A stretch of 44,375 nt of DNA from Chromatiales bacterium (GCA_024640025.1 JAHEFT010000008.1:1-44375); one strand, 5' to 3'; counted from the stretch's first letter, positions 16,955 to 27,494 are shown. Notes: generated from the sequence alone by a model not told the origin. Translations and numbers: made by a program.

Positions 16955-19900
16955 ATGCCGAAGAGAACCGACATCCAGAGCGTCCTGATCATTGGCGCCG
17001 GTCCAATCGTGATCGGGCAGGCCTGTGAATTTGACTACTCGGGCGCCCAGGCGTGCAAGGCGCTGCGCGAAGAGGGCTACCGGGTCATCCTCGTCAATTC
17101 AAACCCGGCTACCATCATGACCGACCCGGAAACGGCAGACGCCGTTTATATCGAGCCGATCGAGTGGCGTATCGTCGAGCAGATCATTGCCACGGAACGC
17201 CCCGACGTATTGCTGCCGACGATGGGCGGGCAGACCGCGTTGAACTGTGCGCTCGACCTGGTGCGGCATGGAGTGCTGAAAAAATACGGCGTGGAAATGA
17301 TCGGCGCATCAAGAGAGGCCATCGACATGGCCGAAGACCGCGAACAGTTTCGCGACGCCATGCTGGAGATCGGGCTGGATGTTCCGGCCGCCGAGATTGC
17401 CCACAGCATGGAAGAGGCGCTGCAGAAACAGCCGAACATCGGTTACCCGACCATCATCCGTCCCTCGTTCACGATGGGCGGTTCCGGCGGCGGCATCGCC
17501 TACAACCGAGAGGAATTCGAGGCGATCGTCAGTCGCGGGCTGGAGTTATCGCCGACTACCGAGGTCCTCCTCGAGGAATCTGTGCTGGGGTGGAAAGAAT
17601 TCGAGATGGAGGTTGTCCGAGACAGCAAGGACAACTGCATCATCATCTGCGCGATTGAAAATTTCGATCCCATGGGTATTCATACGGGCGATTCCATTAC
17701 GGTCGCGCCGGCACAGACCCTGACGGACAAGGAATACCAGCGTCTGCGGGATGCGTCGATCGACGTCCTGCGAAAGATCGGCGTCGATACCGGCGGGTCA
17801 AATGTTCAATTCGGGATCAACCCGGAGAACGGCCGCGTCGTTATTATTGAAATGAACCCGCGGGTCTCACGTTCCTCGGCGCTGGCGTCCAAAGCGACCG
17901 GCTTCCCGATCGCCAAGGTTGCGGCCAAGTTGGCGGTGGGTTACACGCTGGACGAGCTTCGCAACGAGATAACCGGCGGCGCCACGCCGGCGTCGTTCGA
18001 ACCCGCAATCGATTACGTGGTCACCAAGATCCCCCGGTTTGCCTTCGAAAAATTCCCGGCGGCGGATTCCAGGCTGACCACGCAGATGAAAAGCGTGGGC
18101 GAGGCCATGTCCATTGGCCGGACGTTCCAGGAGTCCCTGCAGAAAGCGTTACGCAGCCTCGAGACCGGCCGCGACGGACTGAACGAGATTTTGCAGGGCG
18201 AGGAACCTGAAGCCCGGAAATCCAACCTGCGCCGTGAACTGCGCGAAGCTGGCCCCGAACGCATACTCTTTGTCGCGGATGCGTTTCGTGAAGGGATGAC
18301 GCTCGAAACCATTCACGAGTTTACCGGTATTGACCCCTGGTTTCTGGACCAGATCGAGGATATCGTCAGCAGCGAGGCGGGTATTCGTGGTTCGTCCCTG
18401 GATTCGATAGACAGGGACAGGCTGTTTGCACTCAAGCGCCAGGGATTCTCGGACAGCCGTCTGGCCGAATTGATTGGCGAGCCCGAATCCAGCGTGCGCA
18501 ATCATCGCCATCTGCTCGGCATCCGGCCGGTTTACAAGCGCGTCGACACCTGCGCTGCCGAGTTCGCCACCTCCACCGCGTATATGTACTCTACCTACGA
18601 GGAAGAATGCGAATCCGAACCCACCGGGCGCGACAAGATCATGGTGCTCGGAGGCGGCCCCAACCGGATCGGGCAGGGCATCGAATTTGACTACTGCTGT
18701 GTCCATGCGGCGCTGGCGCTGCGTGAGGACGGCTACGAGACCATCATGGTCAACTGCAACCCGGAGACGGTTTCGACGGACTATGACACATCTGACCGCC
18801 TCTACTTTGAGCCGCTGACGCTCGAAGACGTGCTCGAAATCGTGCACAAGGAAAAACCCAAAGGCGTGATCGTCCAGTTCGGCGGCCAGACCCCGCTTAA
18901 ACTGGCCCGTGCGCTCGAGGCCGAGGGCGTGCCAATCATCGGAACCACGCCGGATTCCATCGACCTGGCCGAAGACCGTGAACGCTTCCAGCATCTGCTG
19001 GAACGGCTCGAACTGAAACAACCGCCCAACCGGACGGCGACCACCCCGGAAGAAGCCGTTGGACTGGCCGAGGAAATCGGCTATCCCATCGTGGTGCGGC
19101 CGTCTTATGTGCTGGGCGGCCGGGCGATGGACATTGTTCACGGCGAAGACGAACTGCAGCGCTACATGCGCACCGCCATCCAGGTTTCCAACGACTCTCC
19201 GGTATTGCTGGACCGTTTCCTGGATCATGCCAAGGAAGTGGATGTCGATGCCATCTGTGATGGCCAGGATGTGCTGATCGGCGGGATCATGGAGCATATC
19301 GAGCAAGCCGGCGTACACTCCGGTGATTCGGCCTGTTCCCTGCCGCCGTACTCACTGTCGTTGGAAGTCCAGAACGAAATGCGGCGGCAGATGGGCCTGA
19401 TGGCCCTCGGCCTGGGTGTTGTCGGGCTGATGAACTGCCAGTTTGCGCTCAGGGGGAAGGACGTTTATGTTCTGGAGGTCAATCCCCGCGCATCACGCAC
19501 TGTGCCCTTTGTCTCCAAGGCTACCGGATTACCACTGGCGGGAATTGCCGCGAAAGTTATGGCAGGTAAAACCCTTAAAGAACAAGGACAAATACGAGAA
19601 ATAATACCTAATTTCTACTCTATCAAGGAAGCTGTGTTTCCGTTCATGAAGTTCCCCGGAGTGGACCCGATCCTGGGTCCTGAAATGCGTTCCACCGGCG
19701 AGGTGATGGGTATCGGCTGGAGTTTTGGCGGCGCACGGGCGAAATCCATGAAAGCGGCCGGATATGGACTGCCCCGGGTTGGAAAAGCCTTCCTGAGCGT
19801 GCGGGACGCCGACAAGCAGGTGCTGGTTCCGATCGCACGCGAATTGATCGGCCGCGGCTACCAGCTGGTAGCCACAAGCGGCACGGCCCGCTTCCTGCAG

Positions 19901-20179
19901 GAAAACTCTATCAAGTGCGAGTCGGTTAACAAGGTGCTTGAAGGGCGTCCCCACGTGGTCGACCTGATCAAGAATGACGAAATCAAATTCATTGTGAATA
20001 CCACCGAGGGAGCGCAGGCAATATCCGACTCCTTCTCGATTCGACGCGAGGCCTTGCAACGCAAGGTAAGTTATACAACAACCATTGCCGGAGGGCGTGC
20101 AACCCTGCGGGCGCTGGATCACGAAAACGACTACACCGTGCACAGCTTGCAGCAATTGCACCGGGGGCTCGATTTATGA
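16955..20179 (+). CDS. carB: carbamoyl-phosphate synthase, large subunit
   Basis: 1074 residues from ATG 16955, matching the family (E. coli 1073). Two homologous halves each have a preATP-grasp and ATP-grasp domain (first half begins [20 protein letters not shown]; the second has [19 protein letters not shown] near residue 565), then the oligomerisation region and a C-terminal MGS-like allosteric domain. It makes carbamoyl phosphate from bicarbonate, ammonia and two ATP. A frame extends upstream of the chosen start but overlaps carA and is not CarB-like. The region around 19561-19620 is AT-rich with rare codons, unlike its surroundings. The stop overlaps the greA start (ATGA). Confidence 0.97.
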   Translation: MPKRTDIQSVLIIGAGPIVIGQACEFDYSGAQACKALREEGYRVILVNSNPATIMTDPETADAVYIEPIEWRIVEQIIATERPDVLLPTMGGQTALNCALDLVRHGVLKKYGVEMIGASREAIDMAEDREQFRDAMLEIGLDVPAAEIAHSMEEALQKQPNIGYPTIIRPSFTMGGSGGGIAYNREEFEAIVSRGLELSPTTEVLLEESVLGWKEFEMEVVRDSKDNCIIICAIENFDPMGIHTGDSITVAPAQTLTDKEYQRLRDASIDVLRKIGVDTGGSNVQFGINPENGRVVIIEMNPRVSRSSALASKATGFPIAKVAAKLAVGYTLDELRNEITGGATPASFEPAIDYVVTKIPRFAFEKFPAADSRLTTQMKSVGEAMSIGRTFQESLQKALRSLETGRDGLNEILQGEEPEARKSNLRRELREAGPERILFVADAFREGMTLETIHEFTGIDPWFLDQIEDIVSSEAGIRGSSLDSIDRDRLFALKRQGFSDSRLAELIGEPESSVRNHRHLLGIRPVYKRVDTCAAEFATSTAYMYSTYEEECESEPTGRDKIMVLGGGPNRIGQGIEFDYCCVHAALALREDGYETIMVNCNPETVSTDYDTSDRLYFEPLTLEDVLEIVHKEKPKGVIVQFGGQTPLKLARALEAEGVPIIGTTPDSIDLAEDRERFQHLLERLELKQPPNRTATTPEEAVGLAEEIGYPIVVRPSYVLGGRAMDIVHGEDELQRYMRTAIQVSNDSPVLLDRFLDHAKEVDVDAICDGQDVLIGGIMEHIEQAGVHSGDSACSLPPYSLSLEVQNEMRRQMGLMALGLGVVGLMNCQFALRGKDVYVLEVNPRASRTVPFVSKATGLPLAGIAAKVMAGKTLKEQGQIREIIPNFYSIKEAVFPFMKFPGVDPILGPEMRSTGEVMGIGWSFGGARAKSMKAAGYGLPRVGKAFLSVRDADKQVLVPIARELIGRGYQLVATSGTARFLQENSIKCESVNKVLEGRPHVVDLIKNDEIKFIVNTTEGAQAISDSFSIRREALQRKVSYTTTIAGGRATLRALDHENDYTVHSLQQLHRGLDL

Positions 20180-20652
20180 CAAGACACCCAATGACCAAAC
20201 AAGGCGCCGATCGTTTACGGGAAGAACTTTCCAGGCTGAAGAGGGTTGACCGGCCGAAGATTATCGCTGCAATCGCAGAAGCGCGCGCGCATGGCGATCT
20301 GAAGGAAAATGCCGAGTACCACGCGGCCCGCGAGCAGCAGGGTTTTATCGAAGGGCGGATTCAGCTGCTTGAATCCACCATTTCCCACGCCCAGATCATC
20401 GATGTGGAGCGGCTCAATCCTGGCGAAAAAGTCGTGTTTGGCGCCACGGTGACTTTATCCGACGAAGAAACGGCGGAAGAAAAAATCTACCAGATCGTGG
20501 GAGACGTGGAGGCCGATATCAAGCACAACCGCATTGCGGTCAGTTCGCCGATTTCGCGTGCGCTGATCGGACATGAAGTCGGGGAAGTGGTAGTTGTTCG
20601 TGCGCCGGCCGGCGACCGTGAATACGAGATTGTCGACGTAAAGTACGTGTGA
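20176..20652 (+). CDS. greA: transcription elongation factor GreA
   Basis: 158 residues. The N-terminal coiled-coil finger carries [16 protein letters not shown], whose acidic tip stimulates RNA cleavage by backtracked RNA polymerase; the C-terminal FKBP-like domain ends [18 protein letters not shown]. The first ATG is preferred over one five codons on because [11 protein letters not shown] aligns with the E. coli MQAIPMT start. It is coupled to carB and to the next gene by 4-bp overlaps. Confidence 0.96.
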   Translation: MTRHPMTKQGADRLREELSRLKRVDRPKIIAAIAEARAHGDLKENAEYHAAREQQGFIEGRIQLLESTISHAQIIDVERLNPGEKVVFGATVTLSDEETAEEKIYQIVGDVEADIKHNRIAVSSPISRALIGHEVGEVVVVRAPAGDREYEIVDVKYV

Positions 20653-21656
20653 CGGAAATATTCATCACGCTATTGGTAGAAGATTTCAGCGCCCTGGTCG
20701 GCGCCTCTGACCGCAAGCGGCGCTGGCCCACGCTTGAACAGGTATTTTCAAAAGGCACCAGTCGCCGCACCGCAGCCGCAACGGCTAATCACCTTCGATT
20801 CGCGCTGTTCGGCATTGAACCCGAAGGCGATTTGCCGGTGGCCGCCCTGACGCATGTGAGCGACCGCAAAAGGTCGCTGCAGGATAACTACTACTGGTTG
20901 CGTACAGACCCGGTGACCATGTGGGCGGACATGGCCCAGGTTTTCATGACCAGTCACGGATTTGCCGACCTCGATCCCTATGAACGGAATGAGATTGAGA
21001 ACTGTATTCGCGGCGTCCTGGTGGACGAAGGGGTTGACTTTCATTCCGACCACCCGGAGCGCTGGTGCATCGCGCTTAACCAGCCCCTGGATTTTGAATT
21101 TACACCACTGGGCGATGCACTCGGCATGGACGTGGCCGACGCGTTGCCCGGCCACCCCGAGGCACGCTTCTGGCGGCGTATCCTGAATGAAATACAAGTG
21201 GCGCTTCACAACTGTCCGGTCAATATCAAGCGGCGGCAAAGCGGCAGACAGGAAGTGAACTCGGTGTGGTTCTGGGGCGGGGGATTCATACCGGATGCTG
21301 CGCCGTCCAACCTGATCGACACAGTCTACTCCAGTCACCCCGTAACCCGCGGCCTGGCTATCATCAACGACTGCCGGTTGAAAAAGCTGGACCAGGCCGG
21401 GCAGGGAGAATTCAGGCGGGATGGCCGCTCGGTATTGATCGATTGGACACCGGCTACCCGGTTCGCCCAGGAGGAACTGGAACAACTCGAAATTCTCGTC
21501 CGGCAGGTGCTTGACGGGGTGGAAGGCAATTCACTGGCCCTGACACTTTACGACGGAAGCGGCGAGGGACGGCTTTTCGATCGCGCCGCCCGCCGCCGTT
21601 TCTGGCGGCGCAGGACGCCGCTGGCTGCTGCACTGTCCCTTCCGGCTGGTACGTGA
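20649..21656 (+). CDS. RpfE-like protein of uncertain function
   Basis: 335 residues with a GTG start overlapping the greA stop. No signal peptide or membrane segment. It resembles, by memory of sequence and by location, the RpfE family encoded beside recJ, greA, prfB and lysS in the Xanthomonas rpf region, and sometimes annotated as phosphoglycerate-mutase-like. Visible conserved-looking elements are [10 protein letters not shown], the central WFWGGG (about 206-211), and [14 protein letters not shown] near the C-terminus. No catalytic motif is recognised with confidence. Coupling to recJ by another 4-bp overlap suggests a shared transcript, not necessarily shared function. Confidence 0.7.
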   Translation: MTEIFITLLVEDFSALVGASDRKRRWPTLEQVFSKGTSRRTAAATANHLRFALFGIEPEGDLPVAALTHVSDRKRSLQDNYYWLRTDPVTMWADMAQVFMTSHGFADLDPYERNEIENCIRGVLVDEGVDFHSDHPERWCIALNQPLDFEFTPLGDALGMDVADALPGHPEARFWRRILNEIQVALHNCPVNIKRRQSGRQEVNSVWFWGGGFIPDAAPSNLIDTVYSSHPVTRGLAIINDCRLKKLDQAGQGEFRRDGRSVLIDWTPATRFAQEELEQLEILVRQVLDGVEGNSLALTLYDGSGEGRLFDRAARRRFWRRRTPLAAALSLPAGT

Positions 21657-23389
21657 TTGCTTCACGGATCATCCGGCAAAGGCTGATTCCGCAGACGCCA
21701 AGCCATTTGCCGGAAGACATTCATCCCGCGATGCGCCGCATCCTCATGGCGCGTGGCGTGACCGACAGTTCCCTCGTCTCGCTTGACCTGGACCAACTTT
21801 TGCCGCCGGACGCGCTGGGCGGCGTTGAAGTTGCCGCCGGTCTGTTGGCGGACGCCGTGGCCGGCAATAAAAAAATCCTGGTGGTCGGGGATTTCGACGC
21901 CGATGGAGCCACCGGCACGGCACTGGCCGTTTTGTCTCTTCGGGCCATGGGCGCCGGGGATGTAGACTTTCGCGTGCCGAACCGCTTCGAGTTTGGCTAC
22001 GGCCTGACGACTGGCCTGGTGGAATCGCTGGCCAATGATGCGCCCGATCTATTGGTCACGGTTGACTCCGGTATCAGCTGTATCCGGGGTGTCGAGCGCG
22101 CCGGGGCCCTGGGTTGCAAAGTCATCGTAACCGACCACCACCTGCCCGGCGAAGTTCTGCCGGCTGCGGATGCCATCGTCAATCCTAATTGCGCGGGTGA
22201 CGGGTTTCCCAGCAAGGCGATGGCGGGTGTCGGCGTGATGTTTTACCTGCTAAGCGTTTTGCGCCGGGTGCTCCGTGAACGGGGGTGGTTTAGCAACGTG
22301 CGTCCGGAACCCAACCTGGCTTCCTTTCTTGACCTGGTTGCGCTGGGTACCGTCGCTGACCTGGTTCCGCTCGACCATAACAATCGTGTGCTGGTTCGAC
22401 AGGGCCTGGAGCGCATACGCCGTGGAATGACCCGTCCCGGTCTGATGGCGCTACTGCGGATGGGTAAACGGGATTATCGATTTGTCAGCGCGTCAGACCT
22501 GGGTTTCGCGGTTGGCCCAAGGCTCAACGCAGCCGGGCGGTTGGAGGACATGGCAACGGGAATCCGCTGTCTCCTGTCGGATGATCCCGCTGAAGCGCAG
22601 GAGCTTGCCGGTCAGCTGGACGAGCTGAACCGGCAACGCCGGACGATGCAGGACCAGATGCAACAGGAAGCGATGACCCAGGTTGACGAACTGCTGGCTT
22701 CGATGGATAGAAAGGATCTGCCTTCTGCACTTTGCCTGTTCGATGCCTCCTGGCACCAGGGAATTGTCGGACTCGTCGCATCCCGTATCAAAGACGCCGT
22801 GCACCGCCCCGTCGTCGCTTTTGCGCCGGAATCCGAAGGTTCCCAACTCTTCAAGGGGTCCGCACGCTCGGTGAAAGGCCTGCATATCCGCGATGTATTG
22901 GCTTACGTAGACTCGCATCATCCCGGAATGATGGAAGCCTTTGGTGGTCATGCCATGGCCGCCGGCCTGACCTTGCGCAGTGATCTTTTCCCGTCGTTCG
23001 TTGCCTGCCTGCCTGAAGCCGTCGACGCGGTTCTGGACGGCGCCGAACTGAACGCGGAAATCCTGACCGACGGCGAGCTGGATGCAAGAGAAATCTCCCT
23101 GGAATTTGCCGTCTGCATCGAACAGTTCGGTCCCTGGGGACAACGTTTCCCCGAACCCTTGTTCGACGGTAAATTCAGAGTGATCGACGCCCGCGTGGTA
23201 GGCGGATCCCACCTGAAAATGATCGTCCAGGCGATGGATGGCGGGGATCCGGTGGATGCCATCGCGTTTAATGCCCTGCCGGAACAACTGCCGGGCTCCG
23301 GCGTCGTGCGCCTGCTGTACCGGCTTGGCATAAACCGCTGGCGCGGCCATGAGAGCTGCCAGTTGCTGGTGGAGGAAATAGTAAAGTGA
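21653..23389 (+). CDS. recJ: single-strand 5'-3' exonuclease RecJ
   Basis: 578 residues. DHH-superfamily metal motifs are present: DFDADG with D80, D82 and D84, VDSG, and DHH at 161-163; the DHHA1 domain has FGGHAMAAGLTL. RecJ degrades 5' single strands in RecF-pathway recombination and mismatch repair. It starts at a GTG overlapping the previous stop. In E. coli the next gene is prfB; here prfB is 5 kb away. Confidence 0.96.
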   Translation: MIASRIIRQRLIPQTPSHLPEDIHPAMRRILMARGVTDSSLVSLDLDQLLPPDALGGVEVAAGLLADAVAGNKKILVVGDFDADGATGTALAVLSLRAMGAGDVDFRVPNRFEFGYGLTTGLVESLANDAPDLLVTVDSGISCIRGVERAGALGCKVIVTDHHLPGEVLPAADAIVNPNCAGDGFPSKAMAGVGVMFYLLSVLRRVLRERGWFSNVRPEPNLASFLDLVALGTVADLVPLDHNNRVLVRQGLERIRRGMTRPGLMALLRMGKRDYRFVSASDLGFAVGPRLNAAGRLEDMATGIRCLLSDDPAEAQELAGQLDELNRQRRTMQDQMQQEAMTQVDELLASMDRKDLPSALCLFDASWHQGIVGLVASRIKDAVHRPVVAFAPESEGSQLFKGSARSVKGLHIRDVLAYVDSHHPGMMEAFGGHAMAAGLTLRSDLFPSFVACLPEAVDAVLDGAELNAEILTDGELDAREISLEFAVCIEQFGPWGQRFPEPLFDGKFRVIDARVVGGSHLKMIVQAMDGGDPVDAIAFNALPEQLPGSGVVRLLYRLGINRWRGHESCQLLVEEIVK

Positions 23390-23457
23390 TGGTCCGCAGA
23401 TGGCATAGTTGCTAGCATTGAAATTTAACGGTAACCCAGTCTTCGAGGATAGTCGGA

Positions 23458-24270
23458 ATGGATGTACAAAACCGTGTTGCCCTGGTCACCGGCGGTGCCC
23501 ACGGTATTGGCCGGGCTCTTTGCAGGGCTCTATGCATTGAGGGTGCGCGCGTTGTGGTCGCAGATCTGGATCTGGACGGCGCACAAAAAATTGCCGACGA
23601 AATTGGCGGGATGGCCATCAAGCTGGATGTTGCCAATGAAGCCGAAATCGTCGCCGCTATTCAGCGTGTCGAAAAAGAAATGGGACCGATCGACATTTTC
23701 GTTTCCAATGCCGGCGTGGCTTTTGGCGACGGCGGCGCGGGTGCTGCCTCCGCATCGAACGAAAAGTGGCGGGCCTGCCTGGACATTAACCTGATGGCCC
23801 ACGTTTACGCCGCGCGGGAAATGGTCCCGCGCATGAAAAAACGCGGCGGTGGATGCCTGGTCAATGTTGCGTCAGCAGCCGGATTGCTGTGCCAGGTCGG
23901 CGAGGCCGCCTACACCGCCAGCAAACATGCCGCCGTGGGGTTTGCAGAGTCCCTGGCGATCACGCACAGGGATGACGGCATCCACGTGTGCCTGGTGTGT
24001 CCGCAGGCGGTAGCCACCCGGATGATCGGCGTGGATGAAGATACCGAGATCGAAGACGGAAGCACCGGCTTCGGCGGCAATGACGTGGACGGCATTCTCA
24101 GCACCGAATACGTGGCGGATTGCATTCTCGCCGCTATTCAGCAGGAAAAATTTCTGGTCCTGCCACACCCCCAGGTTTCCACCTACTTCAGAAGAAAAGC
24201 CAGCGACCATGACCGCTGGATTGAAGGCATGCACAGGTTCAGGGCACGGCTGGCGGGAGATTCGGGATGA
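23458..24270 (+). CDS. short-chain dehydrogenase/reductase
   Basis: 270 residues, classical SDR. The cofactor loop TGGAHGIG is at 11-18, NAG at 84-86, and catalytic S139, Y152 and K156 (YTASK) are intact. D36 (VVADLD) after the second strand suggests NAD(H) rather than NADP(H). It oxidises or reduces an alcohol/ketone; the substrate is unknown. It is 68 bp after recJ on the same strand, and an ATGA at its stop opens a 17-codon frame (24267-24320). Confidence 0.85.
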   Translation: MDVQNRVALVTGGAHGIGRALCRALCIEGARVVVADLDLDGAQKIADEIGGMAIKLDVANEAEIVAAIQRVEKEMGPIDIFVSNAGVAFGDGGAGAASASNEKWRACLDINLMAHVYAAREMVPRMKKRGGGCLVNVASAAGLLCQVGEAAYTASKHAAVGFAESLAITHRDDGIHVCLVCPQAVATRMIGVDEDTEIEDGSTGFGGNDVDGILSTEYVADCILAAIQQEKFLVLPHPQVSTYFRRKASDHDRWIEGMHRFRARLAGDSG

Positions 24271-24320
24271 ACCAGGCTGATTTGCACGGCAATGCGGCCA
24301 TCGTCAAAGTTGCCCCATAA
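24267..24320 (+). other. 17-codon open frame coupled to the SDR stop; possible gene remnant
   Basis: An ATG overlaps the SDR TGA in the ATGA arrangement used by coupled genes in this window and runs MNQADLHGNAAIVKVAP to TAA. It may be the stump of a truncated downstream gene or chance. There is too little sequence to identify it. The rest of the gap to glpD (24321-24392) shows nothing recognisable. Confidence 0.2.
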
Positions 24321-24392
24321 CAGCCGTGAATCCGTCACCTCTTGCAACCTGCCGCCCTGGAGCTACTGACGATTATCGCTACTGGTCAGTTG

Positions 24393-25979
24393 TCACTCAT
24401 CGGGAACTGCATAGTAGCTGCTGATAACTTCCCGGTACCTCTTGACTTCCTGGCGCCACTTTACTTCGTCCCAACCAAGTATTTCCTGGCAGAGCGGTTT
24501 GATTTTGTCGAGGACTTCAGCTCCGCCGTTTTTCAACAGGATGCCGAGGCGGGTGCGGCGCAGCATCAGGTCGTCCAGGTGGAGGACGGATTCGTGTTGC
24601 AGGGCCCAGCGGACCTGGGCGGGAAAAGTGTGTGTGCCGGGAATGAGAGTGCGTTCGTGTTCCGGGGCGGAGGCCATCAGGGCCACGGCGCTTTGTCCGT
24701 AGCGTCCCAGCAACCGTTCTCCCATTTCTGGATCTTCCGGGGTGATCTCGGCTCCGGTGGCTGACGGGGAAGTAAAAATTCGCAGATTCAATGTTTCTGT
24801 TGGTGGAGGAAGAAATTTTTGCGCGCCGGCCAGTACATCCAGCGCCATGTGATGAAACGTCGTGAGCTTGCCCCCGCTGCAACTGACCAGCCCTTCCTCC
24901 ACCCACACCTTGTGCTCCCTGCTGGCCTTTGACGGATTGCGTGATTTTCCCGAAGTGATGATGGGCCGGACGCCGGACCAGGTGGAAGTAACGTCGTCCC
25001 GGGTTGGCGGCCGTTCCGGAAACAGCTGCTGTGCGGCAGTCAACAGGTAGTTCAGTTCGACCAGGGTCATGCTCGCCGCGATATCCAGGTCCTGGGGGTG
25101 ATAGATGTCCGTCGTACCGACAATCGTTTGCCCCTCCCAGGGGTAGATGAACAAGCGGCGCCCGTCCTCGGGGTGAAGCAGGAAGATAGCATGTGAGACG
25201 GGGAACTTGTCAGCGCTGAGGATCAGGTGACTGCCGCGCTGCGGGCGGATTTTCATGCCGGCGAGGGCGGCATTGCCCAACCGGTCCGCCCAGGCGCCGG
25301 TGGCGTTGATCACCACGCGGGCGTTGAGAGGAGCCTCTTGACCGGTCTCTCGGTCCTCGGCCATCAGCCCGATGACCCGGCCCCGTTCTTTCAGCAGCCT
25401 GGCGGCACGCGTGTAATTACGGACACTGCCCCCAACCTGGACGGATTCCTGCAGGACACGCAGGGTCAGCCGGGCGTCGTCAGTGACAGCATCGGTGTAA
25501 TAGAAAGCCCCGTTAAGTTGCGACCTGTCCAGTTCGGTGAACACCCGTCCCAGTTCGTCATTGCCAATGCGCCGGTGATCCCTGATACCCGCCAGCCGGT
25601 CATAAAGCCAGAAAAGGATCGATGCGGCAAAAGGGGGAGGGAATCGGTTTTTATACAGGGGATAGTAATAACCCAGGCGTTTGACCAGCAGGGGAGCCTC
25701 CCTGATCAACCCTTCGCGTTCCTGCAGGGCGTGCCGGGTCAGGGAAATATTACCGGCCGCCAGGTATCGCAGGCCGCCATGAACCATTTTCGAGGAGCGG
25801 CTCGAGGAACCCCAGGCAAAATCCTGTTGTTCGATCAGCAGGGATTTGTAACCTCTGCGAACGGATTCGCGCAGCACACCGGCGCCGGTGATGCCGCCGC
25901 CGATGACGATGACGTCCCAGTCAGCCGTGGCGCCGGACTTGATGTCCTTCCATAACTGCTTGTGGTCGGTGAAGGGCAC
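24393..25979 (-). CDS. glpD: FAD-dependent glycerol-3-phosphate dehydrogenase
   Basis: 528 residues with a GTG start. The FAD loop GGGITGAG is at 27-34; SSSRSSKMVHGGLRYL is typical of GlpD/GlpA; later ATGAWAD and GVRPI(I) segments and a C-terminal helical domain with LHLDDLMLRRTRLG. It oxidises glycerol-3-phosphate to dihydroxyacetone phosphate at the membrane, reducing quinone. No glpK, glpF or glpR is nearby, so it may serve phospholipid-derived glycerol-3-phosphate or redox balance. It begins 14 bp after the oxidoreductase gene on the same strand. Confidence 0.92.
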   Translation of the reverse strand: MPFTDHKQLWKDIKSGATADWDVIVIGGGITGAGVLRESVRRGYKSLLIEQQDFAWGSSSRSSKMVHGGLRYLAAGNISLTRHALQEREGLIREAPLLVKRLGYYYPLYKNRFPPPFAASILFWLYDRLAGIRDHRRIGNDELGRVFTELDRSQLNGAFYYTDAVTDDARLTLRVLQESVQVGGSVRNYTRAARLLKERGRVIGLMAEDRETGQEAPLNARVVINATGAWADRLGNAALAGMKIRPQRGSHLILSADKFPVSHAIFLLHPEDGRRLFIYPWEGQTIVGTTDIYHPQDLDIAASMTLVELNYLLTAAQQLFPERPPTRDDVTSTWSGVRPIITSGKSRNPSKASREHKVWVEEGLVSCSGGKLTTFHHMALDVLAGAQKFLPPPTETLNLRIFTSPSATGAEITPEDPEMGERLLGRYGQSAVALMASAPEHERTLIPGTHTFPAQVRWALQHESVLHLDDLMLRRTRLGILLKNGGAEVLDKIKPLCQEILGWDEVKWRQEVKRYREVISSYYAVPDE

Positions 25980-25993
25980 GCTGTACAGGCTGC

Positions 25994-26971
25994 CTAGTCG
26001 AAGGTCAGCACGACCTTGCCTTTGGCGCGGCGTTCGGTAATGGTCGAAAACGCGTCCACGTAGTGATCAAGAGGGTAGGTTTCCGTTACCCGCGGCTGCA
26101 GCCTGCCGTCGTCAACCATGGAGGCCAGTTCCATCATGTTTTGCAATGATTCGCCCGGATTGTGGTTGCTCCAGGTTCCCCACCAGACGCCGATGATGCT
26201 GGCTTCCTTGAGCAGGGCGATGTTGGCCGGAAAGTTCGGTATGTCGCCACAGGCAAACCCGATGACCAGGTAACGGCCATGCCAGGCCAGTGAACGCAGG
26301 GCCATCTGGGCCAGTTCCCCGCCGACCGGGTCGTAGACGACGTCGACACCTTTGCCGCCAGTCAGTTCTTTGACGGCGTCGCGCAACGAGACTTCGGAGT
26401 AGTTGATGGTTTCGTCGGCTCCGGCTTCGCGGGCGAATTGCAGTTTTTCCTCACTGCTGGCAGCAGCAATCACCCTGGCTCCCAGCGCCCTGGCAATTTC
26501 AACTGCCGTGATACCAACGCCGCCGGCAGCCCCCAGCACCAGGACCGTCTCACCAGGCCGTAATTCGGTGCTCTGGCGAAATGCGTGATAACTGGTGGCA
26601 TAGGTGATCGTAAAACCCGCTCCCTGCTCGTAATTCATGCTGTCGGGAAGGGGCAGGGCGAGTTTCTCCGGGACGACGCATTTTTCGGCAAATCCTCCGG
26701 AAGGGGGAGTGATGATGACCCGGTCACCGACTTTGCACCGCGTAACATTTTCCCCCACTGCCCCGATGATGCCGGCAGCTTCATTGCCCGGCACAAAGGG
26801 CGGGGGTACTTTTACCTGGTAGGTGCCCGCAATCAGCAAGACATCCGGAAAGTTGATTCCTGCTGCCTTGATGTTGACCAGTACCTCTCCGGGGCCCGGA
26901 ACCGGATCAGGTCGAGTCTCGATAAGCAGCTTTTCCGGCGGCCCGTATTCTTTACATACCAAGGCTTTCAT
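25994..26971 (-). CDS. NADPH:quinone oxidoreductase-like, zinc-free MDR family
   Basis: 325 residues of the medium-chain dehydrogenase superfamily. The GroES-like N-terminal domain has AAGINFPDVL and FVPGNEAAG; the nucleotide loop is GAAGGVG at 147-153. It lacks the cysteine and histidine ligands of zinc alcohol dehydrogenases, as in quinone oxidoreductases. Substrate is unknown; enoyl reductases share this layout. It is 7 bp after the MaoC gene and 14 bp before glpD, suggesting one transcript. Confidence 0.85.
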   Translation of the reverse strand: MKALVCKEYGPPEKLLIETRPDPVPGPGEVLVNIKAAGINFPDVLLIAGTYQVKVPPPFVPGNEAAGIIGAVGENVTRCKVGDRVIITPPSGGFAEKCVVPEKLALPLPDSMNYEQGAGFTITYATSYHAFRQSTELRPGETVLVLGAAGGVGITAVEIARALGARVIAAASSEEKLQFAREAGADETINYSEVSLRDAVKELTGGKGVDVVYDPVGGELAQMALRSLAWHGRYLVIGFACGDIPNFPANIALLKEASIIGVWWGTWSNHNPGESLQNMMELASMVDDGRLQPRVTETYPLDHYVDAFSTITERRAKGKVVLTFD

Positions 26972-26978
26972 AGCGTGC

Positions 26979-27440
26979 CTATTTCACTACAATTATCATT
27001 AAAATTTCGGCAATCATCGCGGGTTTTTCCTGATTCTCAATTTCAATGGTCACGGCCGTCTTGGTTAACCAGTGGTCGCGGGTTTTTTGGGTGACTTCCA
27101 GCAAAACCTGGCGGGCCCTGATGCGGCTGCCTACCGGCACCGGCGCGAGGAAACGGACCTTGTCCGAACCATAATTGATGGCCATCTCGGCGCCCTCGAC
27201 TTCCCAGGCTTTTTCCGCCATCAGGAAGGGGACCAGCGAAAGGGTCAGGAACCCATGCGAAATGGTGCCGCCGAACGGGGTTTTTGCGGCTTGTTCAATA
27301 TCGATGTGGATGAATTGGTGGTCGTTGGTTGCGTCGGCGAACCGGTTGACCCGTTCCTGGGTAATTTCCAGCCAGGATGAAGGTTCCAGTTCCTGGCCGA
27401 CCAGGGAAGGAAGGTCTGCTGCTTTGATGGTAACGGTCAT
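26979..27440 (-). CDS. MaoC-like (R)-hydratase
   Basis: 153 residues from ATG 27440; an in-frame ATG lies seven codons upstream. The hydratase motif is FADATNDHQFIHID, with D and H of the hot-dog active site, followed by GGTISHGFLTLSLVPF. Such enzymes add water to trans-2-enoyl-CoA. With the adjoining oxidoreductase and the SDR across the block this suggests acyl-CoA metabolism, but no thiolase or ligase is present, so a pathway cannot be named. Confidence 0.85.
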   Translation of the reverse strand: MTVTIKAADLPSLVGQELEPSSWLEITQERVNRFADATNDHQFIHIDIEQAAKTPFGGTISHGFLTLSLVPFLMAEKAWEVEGAEMAINYGSDKVRFLAPVPVGSRIRARQVLLEVTQKTRDHWLTKTAVTIEIENQEKPAMIAEILMIIVVK

Positions 27441-27463
27441 ATTGCTTACTCGATGGGTCATGC

Positions 27464-27494
27464 AAAAAAAAGCCGCGGCGCCGGGGCCGCGGCT
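27464..27494 (-). terminator. intrinsic terminator after the 27519-28301 gene
   Basis: On the minus strand AGCCGCGGC (27494-27486), a 6-nt loop, GCCGCGGCT (27479-27471), then eight T (27471-27464). The stem is a perfect nine base pairs. It ends the transcript of the exported protein gene and lies only 23 bp before the MaoC start. Confidence 0.92.

Noticed and set aside
18149-19318. Open frame of 389 codons on the minus strand inside carB
   Set aside because: It is antisense to a fully conserved gene; long empty frames opposite GC-rich coding sequence are expected, and the product resembles nothing.
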